From positions 1-57,739 of the forward strand of contig NZ_BJZU01000029.1 of assembly GCF_007992195.1 (NCBI RefSeq): DNA of 57,739 nt. Direction: 5' to 3'. The translations under genes were made by a program, and so were the position numbers. Numbering within the stretch: the stretch's first letter is position 1; the number at the start of each line of letters is the position of its first letter. Below the pieces are notes generated by a model. It saw only the letters and a list, made by a program, of their open reading frames with translations. It was not told the DNA's origin and made no database searches. Origin of the DNA: Methylobacterium oxalidis. Lineage in GTDB: Bacteria > Pseudomonadota > Alphaproteobacteria > Rhizobiales > Beijerinckiaceae. This document shows positions 8,650 to 17,582 of the stretch, piece after piece.

Positions 8650-9615
8650 ATGGCTCGCATTGGATTCCACGCGTCTCACGAGCAGTTCCCCCCGTCAGAG
8701 CTATTGCGCCTCGTTCAGTTTGCCGAGGCGGCGGGCTTCGACTGCGCTATGTCCTCCGACCACTTCCGGCCCTGGGGCGAGGCGCAGGGACAATCCGGAT
8801 TTGCGTGGTCCTGGCTCGGAGCGGCGCTGCAGGCCACGAACCTACCCTTCGGCGTGATCTCCGCTCCTGGCTACCGCTACCATCCTGCCATCCTGGCACA
8901 GGCCGCCGCGACCCTGTGCGAGATGTTTGCTGGCCGCCTCTGGCTGGCGCTCGGCAGCGGCCAACGCTTGAACGAAGACATCACCGGCCTGCCCTGGCCT
9001 GAGAAGGCGGAGCGCAATGCACGGCTGCGCGATTGCGCGGACATCATCCGGGCTTTGTTCAGGGGCGAGACGGTCACGCATCGCGGACGCGTGACGCTCG
9101 TCGAGGGCAGGCTCTACTCGCGGCCCGCAACGCCACCACTGCTGCTGGGAGCCGCCGTGACGGAGGCAACAGCGGAAGCAATCGGCAGTTGGGCCGACGG
9201 CTTGCTGACGGTGAGCGCCAAGCCGGATCAACTGCGAAAGGTGGTGGACGCCTTCCGGCGCGGCGGGGGTGAGGGCAAGCCGCTGCTGCTACAGGTCGGA
9301 CTGAACTGGGCACCGAGCGAAGCGGAGGCGCTGCAGGGTGCGCACGAGCAGTGGCGCACGAACGCACTCGGGGGCGACGTGAATTGGGAGCTGCGCTCGC
9401 CGGCGGACTTCGACACGGCGACCCGCTTTGTGAGGCCGGAGGACATGCGCGAGTCGGTGCTCATCTCTTCCGACCCAAGCCAGCACGCGGCATGGCTGGT
9501 GGAGTACATCGAGCTGGGATTTGAGGAGCTGCAGCTTCATCAAGTCGGACGCAACCAGCACAGCTTCATCGAGGCGTTCGGAGCAAAGGTTCTGCCTCAG
9601 CTTCGCGCCCGGTGA
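8650..9615 (+). CDS. Luciferase-like flavin oxidoreductase (TIGR03885-type)
   Basis: A 321-residue luciferase-like monooxygenase-fold protein. It begins ARIGFHASHEQFPPSELL and continues with EAAGFDCAMSSDHF and a LALGSGQRLNEDITG block, close to the F420-dependent glucose-6-phosphate dehydrogenase-like branch. From memory it fits the TIGR03885 group, which is proposed to use FMN rather than F420 because its hosts lack F420. An AGGGGA element precedes the start. It is divergent from the GH13 gene and followed about 115 bp later by the Nudix gene, so a sugar-linked oxidation is conceivable but unproven. Confidence 0.82.
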   Translation: MARIGFHASHEQFPPSELLRLVQFAEAAGFDCAMSSDHFRPWGEAQGQSGFAWSWLGAALQATNLPFGVISAPGYRYHPAILAQAAATLCEMFAGRLWLALGSGQRLNEDITGLPWPEKAERNARLRDCADIIRALFRGETVTHRGRVTLVEGRLYSRPATPPLLLGAAVTEATAEAIGSWADGLLTVSAKPDQLRKVVDAFRRGGGEGKPLLLQVGLNWAPSEAEALQGAHEQWRTNALGGDVNWELRSPADFDTATRFVRPEDMRESVLISSDPSQHAAWLVEYIELGFEELQLHQVGRNQHSFIEAFGAKVLPQLRAR

Positions 9616-9729
9616 CCAGCAGGGTGGCTGCCGCGCATGCGCGAGGCGAAGGAGGGCTCGCGGTCTGCAGTTCAGGCCGTTGGCCCGCAACCGCAGCGGT
9701 CCCGACGAAGTAGCTGCCGCGCAGAGACG

Positions 9730-10368
9730 ATGGCGGAGACGCGCATGCCTGAGCTCAAATCGAAGGGTGCTGCATCCAGCCTGCCAGCGGAGGGCGTGAG
9801 CACACCCGATCGATTTCGCTTCCAGGCGCTCCACCAGGGTTGGAATACCTTCGGGATCGCAACACTCACCTTGCCCGACGGCAGCTCCGTTGAGCACGCG
9901 CTCGAGGATCACGGCGAGGCCGTCGCCGTTCTGCCCTACGACCCAAACCGCCGCGTGGCGGTCCTGGTCCGTCAGGTCCGGGCCGGGCCGATGTTCTGGA
10001 ACGATCGTCCCGACCTTGCCGAGGCGCCGGCTGGTGGCCTTGATGGCGAGGATCCTCGCGCCGCTGCTCTGCGCGAGGTTCTGGAAGAGACAGGCCTGCG
10101 CCTCGCAGAGCTCGATCTTGTCGGGCGAGCCTACTCGATCCCGGGCGTCTCCACGGAGCGGCTCTGGCTCTATCTCGCTCCCTTCACGGCTGGCGATCGC
10201 GTCACTGAGGGTGGTGGCCTCGCCCACGAAGGTGAGCAGATCACCGTCGAGGAGGTTTCGCTCGTCCAATTGGGCACCGCTGCGACGGGGGGCCGGATCG
10301 ATGACCTCAAGACGCTTGCCCTCGTGCAAGCCTTGCTGCTCCGGCGGCCCGATCTCTTCGAACCTTGA
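9730..10368 (+). CDS. Nudix hydrolase (ADP-ribose pyrophosphatase-like)
   Basis: A 212-residue Nudix hydrolase. The Nudix box GGLDGEDPRAAALREVLEET is complete (G-x5-E-x7-REUxEExGU pattern, ending EETGL), with metal-binding glutamates at the REVLEE positions. The upstream strand region (VAVLPYDPNRRVAVLVRQVR) and a Pro-Gly in YSIPGVSTERLWLYLA resemble the ADP-sugar/NudK group, which cleaves ADP-ribose, ADP-sugars or GDP-mannose. The start at 9730 was chosen over an Arg-rich upstream extension. It is cytosolic. Confidence 0.88.
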   Translation: MAETRMPELKSKGAASSLPAEGVSTPDRFRFQALHQGWNTFGIATLTLPDGSSVEHALEDHGEAVAVLPYDPNRRVAVLVRQVRAGPMFWNDRPDLAEAPAGGLDGEDPRAAALREVLEETGLRLAELDLVGRAYSIPGVSTERLWLYLAPFTAGDRVTEGGGLAHEGEQITVEEVSLVQLGTAATGGRIDDLKTLALVQALLLRRPDLFEP

Positions 10369-10401
10369 GCCGTTGGATGCCGAGTCTGAGCCGTCGAGGA
10401 T

Positions 10402-10477
10402 GATCGGTGTTCCTGAGGGGTTTGCTCCAATTGGACGCTGTTGCGGGCGCAAAGCGCTATTGCTCGGAAGGCACTCG
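10402..10477. repeat. Dispersed intergenic repeat, copy A
   Basis: A 76-bp stretch that aligns with 22291-22365 at about three-quarters identity. It shares the uninterrupted core TTGGACGCTGTTGC and matching ends GATCGGTG and GGCACTCG. The flanks of the two copies do not match. It is non-coding in both places and sits next to signalling or stress genes. Confidence 0.6.
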
Positions 10478-10684
10478 TCATTGGACCTACACGCAAGCAC
10501 TGGACGGGCTGGAGAGGATCAATCCCGATGCAGCTGCCTGAGCCACAAGGCACGTCCGCTTCTGCGGCTCAAATGCGAAAAGCAGAACCGCCGCTTGCGG
10601 CCTGGTCACGAGAGGGCCCGTCTTCTCGGCAGCGGCATTCAAGATTGTGATCTGCTCCGAGCGAACACCCAGGGCTCTCCGCCG

Positions 10685-10709
10685 GGAACGCGCTCAGCAC
10701 CTTGGGGTT
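10685..10709 (+). promoter_or_regulatory. Weak candidate EcfG-type promoter upstream of helicase
   Basis: GGAAC at 10685-10689 and GGTT at 10706-10709 are separated by 16 bases. It lies about 125 bp upstream of the GTG start, farther than the other candidates, so the link to the helicase is uncertain. Confidence 0.25.
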
Positions 10710-10834
10710 GGTCGGAGCACATCCATCGGTCCGCCGTAAGATGGCTGCGGATCCGCAGTTCAATCCCGGCGGAGCCTCGCTCAATCCGGGCTCATGCAGC
10801 GCCCTGACCGGAGAGTAGGGCGAGGAGATAGTCC

Positions 10835-12979
10835 GTGGCACGGAAGCGCGTTTCCTCCACAATCGAGATTCTGATCGAGGCGGTCGCCCGCCTCGGAGTT
10901 CCTCCCAAATCCATCGACCTCGAAGCCCTGCGCACGCATCTCGATCTGCCGGAGTTCGGCGGCTACGTGCAGGACGCGCGGGTGGCGCGCGCGCTCCGCG
11001 CCATGAAGGCCAATCGCGCCTTCGCCGAGACGGGGGTCGAGACGCTCCGCAAGGCGCTGCCGGCTCTCAAGGCTGTCGTGTCGAAAGATCACGGCATCAC
11101 CTGGAGCGTGCGGGTGACCGTCCCGCTTCTTGATGACGGACGGCTGGATCTGCGGATCGACGTCCCGCCGGATGCTGCTGCCCTCAACATCCTCAAGGGC
11201 ATGGCCCACCGCAACGATCCGGCTTGGCGTCTGGAGGAACTACGAGCGGCGGTGAGCGAGATCGGGGCGCAGACGAGCCGATCGCTGCGCAAGCCCGTCG
11301 AGCGGCTCCGTGAGCAGATCCGCCTCGATCTGCGCGAGGTCGGGGCCGATGCCTCCGCCTACATCGCTCATCTCGACCGCTCCCTGCGCTCGCGGCAGTT
11401 CAACATCGGGGAGAACCTCGACCGCTCCCTGAGCAGCGCCCTGGCTCCTGTGCGCAAGCGGGCCAAGGCCGTGGCGCGCGAAGACTCGCGGCTTCGGCGG
11501 CTTCGCGATCAGGTCGGCTTCGGGGCCTACATCGAGAAGTTCACGGCCGCGCGCCGAATGAACCGGCGCATCCTGTTCCACATGGGGCCGACGAACTCGG
11601 GCAAGACCTACGCGGCGCTCAAGGTGCTGACCGCGGCGGACACCGGCACCTATCTGGCGCCTCTGCGCCTCCTGGCGCTCGAGAACTACGAGACCCTCTT
11701 GGAGCGTGGGCTCAAGGCCGGCATGGTCACGGGCGAGGAGGTTCTGGGCGAGGCAAACCCGACCCACACCGCGCGCACCATCGAGACCGCCGATCTGATG
11801 CGCCCGGTCGATGTGGCGGTGATCGACGAGATCCAGATGCTCTCGGATCCCGACCGTGGCTGGGCCTGGACGAACGCGCTCTTCGGCATTCCGGCCAAGA
11901 CCGTCATCGTCTGCGGCTCGGACGATGCGCTGGCCTATGTCCGGCGCGCGGCCGAGGCCGCCAACGAGTCGCTGGATGTGATCACCTTCGCGCGCAAATC
12001 GCCGCTCGTGCTGCTCGACGAACCCGTGCCGCTGGAGAAGGTGGAGCCGGGCGATGCCGTGGTCGCCTTCTCGCGCAGGGCCGTGCACGAGAACCGCGAG
12101 ATCCTGGTGGCACGCGGTCACAGCGTGGCCACGATCTACGGCGCGCTCTCGCCAGAGGTTCGGCGGGCAGAAGCGGCCCGCTTCCGGTCGGGTGAGGCAA
12201 ACGTGCTGGTGACCACGGACGCCATCGGCATGGGCCTGAACCTCGGTCCGTTGAAGCGGATCGTGTTCTCGGCGGTGCGCAAGTTCGACGGCATCGAGGA
12301 GCGGGCACTCACCAACTCGGAGATCCGGCAGATCGCGGGCCGGGCGGGACGCTACGGCCACCAGGAGGTAGGCTACGTCGCCGCCTCCGAGGAGGCTGCG
12401 GTTGAACCCCTGCGGACGGCGCTCGGAGGAGCTCCGACGGCACCGGCAGCCGACACCCGGTACTTTGTCCGGCCCGATCTGATCGCGATCAGCTCGGTAG
12501 CCGAGGAGATGCAGACGCACAGGCTCTCCGACGTGCTCGCGCACTTTGCCCGCGCCACCTTCTACGCGGGATCGCCGTTCCAGCCCTCCGCCCTGGAGGA
12601 GATCCTGGAAGTCGCGCGGCTGGTCGACCGCGCCCGTCTGCCGATCAACGAGAAGTTCGTCTTCTCAGTCTGCCCGGTCGATCGGCGCGACGAGGTCGCG
12701 ATGAGCGTGCTGGAGCGGTGGACACAGATGCGGGCTGCGGGTCAGACGGTGCCTACGCTCAGAGCGAATTTACGAGGGGAGCTCGACTACCAGGAACGCA
12801 CGGTGAAGCTGGCGAGCGCCTATCTGTGGCTGTCCCGTCGCTTTCCCGAGACCTTCGACGATGTCCAGGCGATCCGGAACATGCGCGGTCGCGCCAATGA
12901 AGCGATCGAGCAGCACCTTCGGGAGACGGCCACGCGCAAGGTTGAGCGCCGGACGCGCCGGGCTGCGGGAGGCCGCTGA
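10835..12979 (+). CDS. SUV3-like DExH RNA helicase
   Basis: A 714-residue superfamily 2 helicase of the SUV3 type, best known as the mitochondrial degradosome helicase that unwinds RNA for decay. Motif I is GPTNSGKTYAAL (about residue 250), motif II DEIQM (about 331), motif IV-V region VATIYGALSPE and DAIGMGLNL, and motif VI QIAGRAGRYG (about 498). Residues 1-240 are a helical, basic domain I do not recognise, in place of the usual N-terminal extension. The end is basic (RKVERRTRRAA), suited to nucleic acid binding. The GTG start follows GAGGAG. It is transcribed alone. Confidence 0.87.
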   Translation: MARKRVSSTIEILIEAVARLGVPPKSIDLEALRTHLDLPEFGGYVQDARVARALRAMKANRAFAETGVETLRKALPALKAVVSKDHGITWSVRVTVPLLDDGRLDLRIDVPPDAAALNILKGMAHRNDPAWRLEELRAAVSEIGAQTSRSLRKPVERLREQIRLDLREVGADASAYIAHLDRSLRSRQFNIGENLDRSLSSALAPVRKRAKAVAREDSRLRRLRDQVGFGAYIEKFTAARRMNRRILFHMGPTNSGKTYAALKVLTAADTGTYLAPLRLLALENYETLLERGLKAGMVTGEEVLGEANPTHTARTIETADLMRPVDVAVIDEIQMLSDPDRGWAWTNALFGIPAKTVIVCGSDDALAYVRRAAEAANESLDVITFARKSPLVLLDEPVPLEKVEPGDAVVAFSRRAVHENREILVARGHSVATIYGALSPEVRRAEAARFRSGEANVLVTTDAIGMGLNLGPLKRIVFSAVRKFDGIEERALTNSEIRQIAGRAGRYGHQEVGYVAASEEAAVEPLRTALGGAPTAPAADTRYFVRPDLIAISSVAEEMQTHRLSDVLAHFARATFYAGSPFQPSALEEILEVARLVDRARLPINEKFVFSVCPVDRRDEVAMSVLERWTQMRAAGQTVPTLRANLRGELDYQERTVKLASAYLWLSRRFPETFDDVQAIRNMRGRANEAIEQHLRETATRKVERRTRRAAGGR

Positions 12980-13181
12980 CTGTCATGGGCGGCTGTGACC
13001 CACCCAGCAAGTTCGAACGGCCAGCTGCAGATCCTTAACGTCCTCCTGATGATCGCGTTTGCAATATCGCTGCTTCTGACTAATGCGCCTTGCTTCCGAC
13101 AGTGAAGTCGCGCAGATTGACAGCTCAAGAAGCGTAGAACTGCGTTCAGGCTCGAAAGGCGAAGGCTGTGGGGAGGCCAAA

Positions 13182-14897
13182 TTGCTGACGAGCCGCGTCC
13201 TGGCTTTGGTGGCACTCGCCCTCACCCCTGCGCTTGCGATACAAGGGTACAACGAATACGCGCTGCGGGCTGACAGAGATGAAGCGGTCCGAGCCGATGC
13301 TCTCGCGACCGCCCGCGTTGTTTCTGGGGATCTTGATCAGCTTTCCGAGAGCGTCCGCCAGACACTCGACATCGTCGCTGAGACGCCTGCGGTTCGGCAA
13401 CGCGACCCTCAGGCCTGCACCGAGTACCTCCAACGCATCATCGACAAGCTGCCGCAGGTCATTCTCCTTGCGGTTACTGAGCCGAACGGCAGCCTTCTCT
13501 GCAACAGCCTTGGATCGGCACCGGGCGCTTACTCGGTCTCCGACCGCGATTATCACCAACGCGCCCTCGCAGCAGGAGAATTCGCGATGGGCGGATTTGC
13601 GCGCGGGGTGGCGACGGAACGCGAGTCCGTGCACTTCGCCCAGCCCCTGCGAGATGATGACGCGCGACCCGTGGGCGTGCTTGTCGCCAGCATAGACCTG
13701 TCCTGGCTATCGGAGCGGCTTCGTCATCTGGTCCCTCAGAAGAGCACCTCCCTGACGCTGACCGACCGTAACGGCGTTGTTCTCGTGCGCCGCCCGGATC
13801 AGGAGGTCTGGGTCGGCCGCCCTCTGCCACCGGAACGGCTCGCGCGCCTTGCCCGCGATCAGGATGCTGCTCGGACCGTGACGGGGCTAGACGGTCGTGA
13901 GCGGGTGGTCGGGGTTGTGCATCCCAAGGGTGTCCTGGAGGGCCTCACCGTCGTCGTCGGGCGGGACCGGGCCTTAGCCTTTGCGGACGTCGATGCTGCC
14001 ACACATCGCGGCATCGTGCTGATCCTGATCGGAGCAGCGCTCTCTGTTGCGGGGGCACTGGTCGGGGGACGTGCCTTCATCCGTTGGCCCTTGGACCGGC
14101 TTCTGCGGACAGTCGCCGCATGGCGCGCGGGCGACTTGCGGGCGCGCACCGGCATTGCGGGCCATTCCGAGTTTGGCCAGCTCGGCGAAGCGTTCGATGC
14201 GATGGCCAAATCGGTTCAGGCCAGCCAGGACGATCTCCGGGCGGAACTTGCCCGCAGCCGCAGCTTGCAGGATCAGCAGACGACGATGCTGCATGAGCTG
14301 AATCACCGCGTGAAGAACACGCTGGCGACTGTTCAGGCCCTGGCCCGGCAGTCACGAGGCGGTGAGGAGGACGTCGCGCAGTTCGAGGCTCGCCTGCTCG
14401 CCTTGTCGAAGACACACGACCTTCTGACGCGTGATGACTGGAGCGGTGCGTCGTTGCGCGAGGTTCTCGAGAGCGAGCTCGGTCCGTACCGCAGCAGCGT
14501 AGACCAAGTGGTCCTAGTAGGGCCGCCTGTCATTCTCGCGCCCCGTTATGTCCTGGCGATCGGCATGTTGGCACATGAAATGACGACCAACGCAGCCAAG
14601 TATGGTGCCCTATCCGTACCTTCGGGGCAGGTCAGCATCGTTTGGAGCGTTGCGATGCGTTCAGACAGCGGGAAGCGCCTGTATCTGACGTGGCAGGAGC
14701 GCGCAGGTCCGCACGTTTCACCGCCACGGCGGCAGGGATTTGGCACCCGCTTGATTACGGGAGCCATCAAGCGCGAATTGGACGGTGAGATCGACATCGA
14801 GTTCTGTGCGAGTGGAGTGCGCTTGCACCTCGACGTGCCCATCGAGCAGGCTGCGCCCGGAGTGGTAGCAGTTCAGTCGCTCGACCGAACCGGATGA
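13182..14897 (+). CDS. Membrane-bound HWE-family sensor histidine kinase
   Basis: A sensor kinase of 571 residues from a TTG start at 13182, chosen because GGGGAGG lies 5 bases upstream and the first transmembrane helix (SRVLALVALALTPALA) follows at once; the longer ATG frame at 13083 has no ribosome site. Layout: TM1 near residue 10, extracytoplasmic Cache-type sensor to about 250, TM2 (GIVLILIGAALSVAGALVGG) near 280, HAMP, then a kinase core. The phospho-acceptor is in LNHRVKNTLATVQALA, the N-box in HEMTTNAAKYGAL, and the late W-x-E in LTWQE. It probably senses a small molecule and feeds a PhyR-type or single-domain receiver. Confidence 0.87.
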   Translation: MLTSRVLALVALALTPALAIQGYNEYALRADRDEAVRADALATARVVSGDLDQLSESVRQTLDIVAETPAVRQRDPQACTEYLQRIIDKLPQVILLAVTEPNGSLLCNSLGSAPGAYSVSDRDYHQRALAAGEFAMGGFARGVATERESVHFAQPLRDDDARPVGVLVASIDLSWLSERLRHLVPQKSTSLTLTDRNGVVLVRRPDQEVWVGRPLPPERLARLARDQDAARTVTGLDGRERVVGVVHPKGVLEGLTVVVGRDRALAFADVDAATHRGIVLILIGAALSVAGALVGGRAFIRWPLDRLLRTVAAWRAGDLRARTGIAGHSEFGQLGEAFDAMAKSVQASQDDLRAELARSRSLQDQQTTMLHELNHRVKNTLATVQALARQSRGGEEDVAQFEARLLALSKTHDLLTRDDWSGASLREVLESELGPYRSSVDQVVLVGPPVILAPRYVLAIGMLAHEMTTNAAKYGALSVPSGQVSIVWSVAMRSDSGKRLYLTWQERAGPHVSPPRRQGFGTRLITGAIKRELDGEIDIEFCASGVRLHLDVPIEQAAPGVVAVQSLDRTG

Positions 14898-15052
14898 AGC
14901 AGCAGGTGCAGTAAGCACCGCATCAAGCACCGCATCCAGCCAACGGACCAACACTGAGAGCGGGCGGTCGGCTGCGCGCCCATTGTCGTCGTTCAACGAC
15001 CGTCGGTGGCCTCTCCGAAGCGGTCATTCGCCGGCTGGTCGTTATGGAGCCG

Positions 15053-15409
15053 CTACGCGTCACGACCCAGCTGCACCCACTCGCTCTCCAACAGAGACCG
15101 GATCGTCTCGGCTCGCTGCAGGGCCTCGTTGCGGGCCGCTTCAAGGATGGTCGGATCTTGCTCCTCGGCCAGAGCATCCTCCGCCAGTTGCCGGCACAGC
15201 TCCGCACGTTCGTTCAGGAGCGAGAGCACTGACCCGAGCCGCATTTCCAAAACCACTTCCTGCGCCTCCCGCATCGCCTCTCCCGTGAGAACGTGACCGA
15301 TATGGCAGCGGTACTGCACCAGCCCGCCAGTCGCGGTGCGTTGCATCGCCCCCATGCATTCCGGACAAGAAAAGGTGAAAGGACGGTCGAGCTTGTATCC
15401 GCCACCCAT
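15053..15409 (-). CDS. Free-standing CheB-type zinc-ribbon/helical module, 118 aa
   Basis: A small protein resembling the C-terminal part of the two single CheB proteins in this window. It has CPEC at residues 15-18, RCHIGH at 34-39 (C35, H39), then a long helix pair (EVVLEMRLGSVLSLLNERAE and EAARNEALQRAETIRSLL). The CheB at 21202 has the same order: CPQC, RCQVGH and a similar RAEL helix. There is no methylesterase domain. GGGAGAGG precedes the ATG at 15409; an upstream in-frame extension was rejected. It may bind zinc and act as a partner or competitor of the CheB proteins, which is an inference. Confidence 0.72.
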   Translation of the reverse strand: MGGGYKLDRPFTFSCPECMGAMQRTATGGLVQYRCHIGHVLTGEAMREAQEVVLEMRLGSVLSLLNERAELCRQLAEDALAEEQDPTILEAARNEALQRAETIRSLLESEWVQLGRDA

Positions 15410-15856
15410 GCTCCTCTCCCTTGGTTCGGGGCGACGCTTCCTGTCGGAGAACAACGCTTCTTGCGAGCTCAGAGATCAGCTCCGGCATGGCTGGAAGCAG
15501 CGGCATGTGATCGGCTCCAGCATAGCGGAACGCGCTCAGGGGCATGGCGGGATTGGAGCGCCCGACGGGATGCCGCACGACGGCGAGCCGCCGTTGCCTG
15601 CCTCATGCAAGCCTTTCAGCTGACCTGCGATGCGTCAACGCCGCTGCACCGCCTCGAGCCTGATCCTTCACGTTCCAGTAGGACTTGCCTAGCGAAACCG
15701 AGCCAGCGTCCACATCTGCGGCGCGTCTCGGTGGCCGGGCGTTATGGAGCGAGCTGCGCTTCGCAACCCACAGGAGCGGCACTGTTCGCCTTCACACACG
15801 TTAATCCGAGCGTCTAGGGCAGCGCCCAGCTCGGACGTGAGGGAGGTGCTGCGGCC
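15410..15856. other. Divergent intergenic region, no gene seen
   Basis: A 447-bp gap between the divergent zinc-module and CheB genes, presumably carrying both promoters. Short open frames here are arginine-rich shadows. A GGAAC at 15527 has no matching -10 at the EcfG spacing. No hairpin terminator or repeat was recognised. Confidence 0.45.
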
Positions 15857-16891
15857 ATGACAGCGGAGCTCAGGATCGTTGTGGTCGGCGCCTCCGCCGG
15901 CGGCGTGCCTGCCTTGCAGGAGTTCGTTGCTGGGTTGCCGGCCGGTCTGGACGCCGCCGTGTTCATCGTCCTGCACCTCGATCCCTATGCCCGCAGCCAC
16001 CTCGACAGGATCCTCAACCGCTGCAGCCCGCTCCCGGTTGGACAGTCCCGGGACGGCCAGAAGATTCGCGCCGGGCAGATCTACGTGTCCTCGCCCGATC
16101 TCCACCTGCTGGTCGAGCGTGAGCGTGTCGGCGTGAAGCATGGGCCGAAGGAGAACCGCTTCCGTCCCTCGATTGATGCCCTCTTCCGCTCGGCCGCCTA
16201 CACGCACAGAGAGCGGGTGATCGGCATCGTGCTGTCCGGGCTGCTGAACGACGGCACATCGGGCCTGTGGAGCATCAAGCAGCTCGGCGGCACCACCATC
16301 GTGCAGGATCCGCGCGAGGCGACCTTCGACGACATGCCGCGCAATGCCTTGGAGCAGGTCGAGATCGACCACATACTGCCGGTTCGCGAGATCGGTCCGC
16401 TGGTGGGGCGGTTGGTCAAGCAGAGCCCTGGGAAGGCAAGGGAGCCGTCCGAGGACCTTGTCGAGCGGATGGAAGCGGAGGTTGCTGTGGCTGCCTCAGA
16501 GAACGCGTTCCAGAGAGGCATCATGCGCTACGGGGAGCTGACGGCGCTCACCTGTCCCGAGTGTCACGGTGCGCTGGTGAAGATCACGGAGGGACCGCAC
16601 ACCCGGTTCCGCTGTCATACGGGTCACGGCTTCACGGCCGATGCCCTCCTGTCTGGCATCACCGAGACGGCGGAAGAGGCGCTCTGGAACGCGCAGCGCG
16701 CGCTGGAGGAAGGTGTGATGCTTCTCGACGACATGGCCGCGCAGCTTGAAGTGGCGGGCAAGGTGGACGAGGCAGCGCAGCTCTCGCGGTCAGCTCGCGA
16801 GATGGAGCAGCGAGCGTCGGCTCTGCAGGAGCAGGTTACGCAGAAAATTGTGGGCGCAGACACGCTGCAGGATCAATCCGAAGAGTTGTAA
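15857..16891 (+). CDS. CheB-type methylesterase with C-terminal zinc ribbon
   Basis: A 344-residue protein without a receiver domain. The CheB methylesterase domain covers about residues 5-190 with the Ser13 nucleophile in VVVGASAGG, His40 in IVLHLDP and Asp132 in LLNDGTSG, so the catalytic triad is intact. A zinc-ribbon-like segment follows, with C233, C236, C253 and H257 (CPEC and RCHTGH), then a helical tail. Lacking a receiver, it cannot be switched by CheA in the classical way. Proteins of this type accompany CheR-PAS kinases. GGGAGG lies upstream of the ATG. Confidence 0.88.
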   Translation: MTAELRIVVVGASAGGVPALQEFVAGLPAGLDAAVFIVLHLDPYARSHLDRILNRCSPLPVGQSRDGQKIRAGQIYVSSPDLHLLVERERVGVKHGPKENRFRPSIDALFRSAAYTHRERVIGIVLSGLLNDGTSGLWSIKQLGGTTIVQDPREATFDDMPRNALEQVEIDHILPVREIGPLVGRLVKQSPGKAREPSEDLVERMEAEVAVAASENAFQRGIMRYGELTALTCPECHGALVKITEGPHTRFRCHTGHGFTADALLSGITETAEEALWNAQRALEEGVMLLDDMAAQLEVAGKVDEAAQLSRSAREMEQRASALQEQVTQKIVGADTLQDQSEEL

Positions 16892-17139
16892 GAAGCCCTC
16901 AAGCAGGTCGGATCAAAACTCACGAGGTGCTCCAGCCGCGGCCGCTTCTGCGTGCGGAGCCCGGCGTGCCAGTGGATGAGATCCATACTGCGCTACTTCT
17001 GCAGCGTAGGCCTGGCGCAAGCAGCCGTCCCGCCAACCCGCTCAACCAGAAGGCTATCTGTCACAAACAGCCCATATTCCTCTTCATCCGCTTGCCCACC
17101 TGCAGCTCGCTGAGGACGTCATGAGAAGCGCTGGACCAG

Positions 17140-17514
17140 TCAGCTTGGCATGAGCTTGCCGACGGCCCGCACCAGCTCGGTATCGAGGATCGGCTTCTCC
17201 AGCTTCGGACGCGAGCGATAGTCCGAGTGGTCTGCGATCTGCACCTCGCCCGTGGCAAACAGGTAAGGCACGCCGCGATCACGCAGGCGGTCAGCGACCG
17301 CGTAGACGGCCTGGCCCCTGAGGTTCACGTCGAGCACCGCCGCATCGAGCGGAGCCGCCTCGATCAGCGCGAGCGCCTGCTCGGCGTCCGGCACTGGTCC
17401 GACTACGTCAGCGCCTGCCTCTCGGAGGCTGTGCTCCATGTCCATCGCGATGAAGTACTCGTCCTCGACCACGAGCACGCGGCGGCCGGCAAGATTGGTA
17501 GCGAGATTGGGCAT
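17140..17514 (-). CDS. Receiver-only response regulator
   Basis: A 124-residue single receiver domain. The acidic pair is in VLVVEDEYFIAMDM, the phospho-acceptor Asp in AAVLDVNLRG, the Thr/Ser position in LFATGE, and the Lys in LEKPI. It has no output domain. It lies 68 bp downstream of the giant CheB-CheR-PAS-HWE kinase on the same strand and is probably its target or a phosphate sink. It is close in sequence to the receiver at 23970 (both share VEDEYFIA and the VADxLRxRGVPxxFxTG stretch). Confidence 0.9.
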   Translation of the reverse strand: MPNLATNLAGRRVLVVEDEYFIAMDMEHSLREAGADVVGPVPDAEQALALIEAAPLDAAVLDVNLRGQAVYAVADRLRDRGVPYLFATGEVQIADHSDYRSRPKLEKPILDTELVRAVGKLMPS

Positions 17515-17582
17515 GTAGGCTGAGGATCGTGGATGTACATCCCCAACTTACCTGCACCTCCGAACACGTGCGTTGCCGCAGG

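Larger units (their letters stand above)
10369..10834. other. Intergenic stretch with repeat copy A
   Basis: A 466-bp gap between the Nudix and helicase genes. It holds one copy of a dispersed repeat (10402-10477) and a GGAAC-N16-GGTT element at 10685. I see no gene with family motifs here. Confidence 0.55.
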
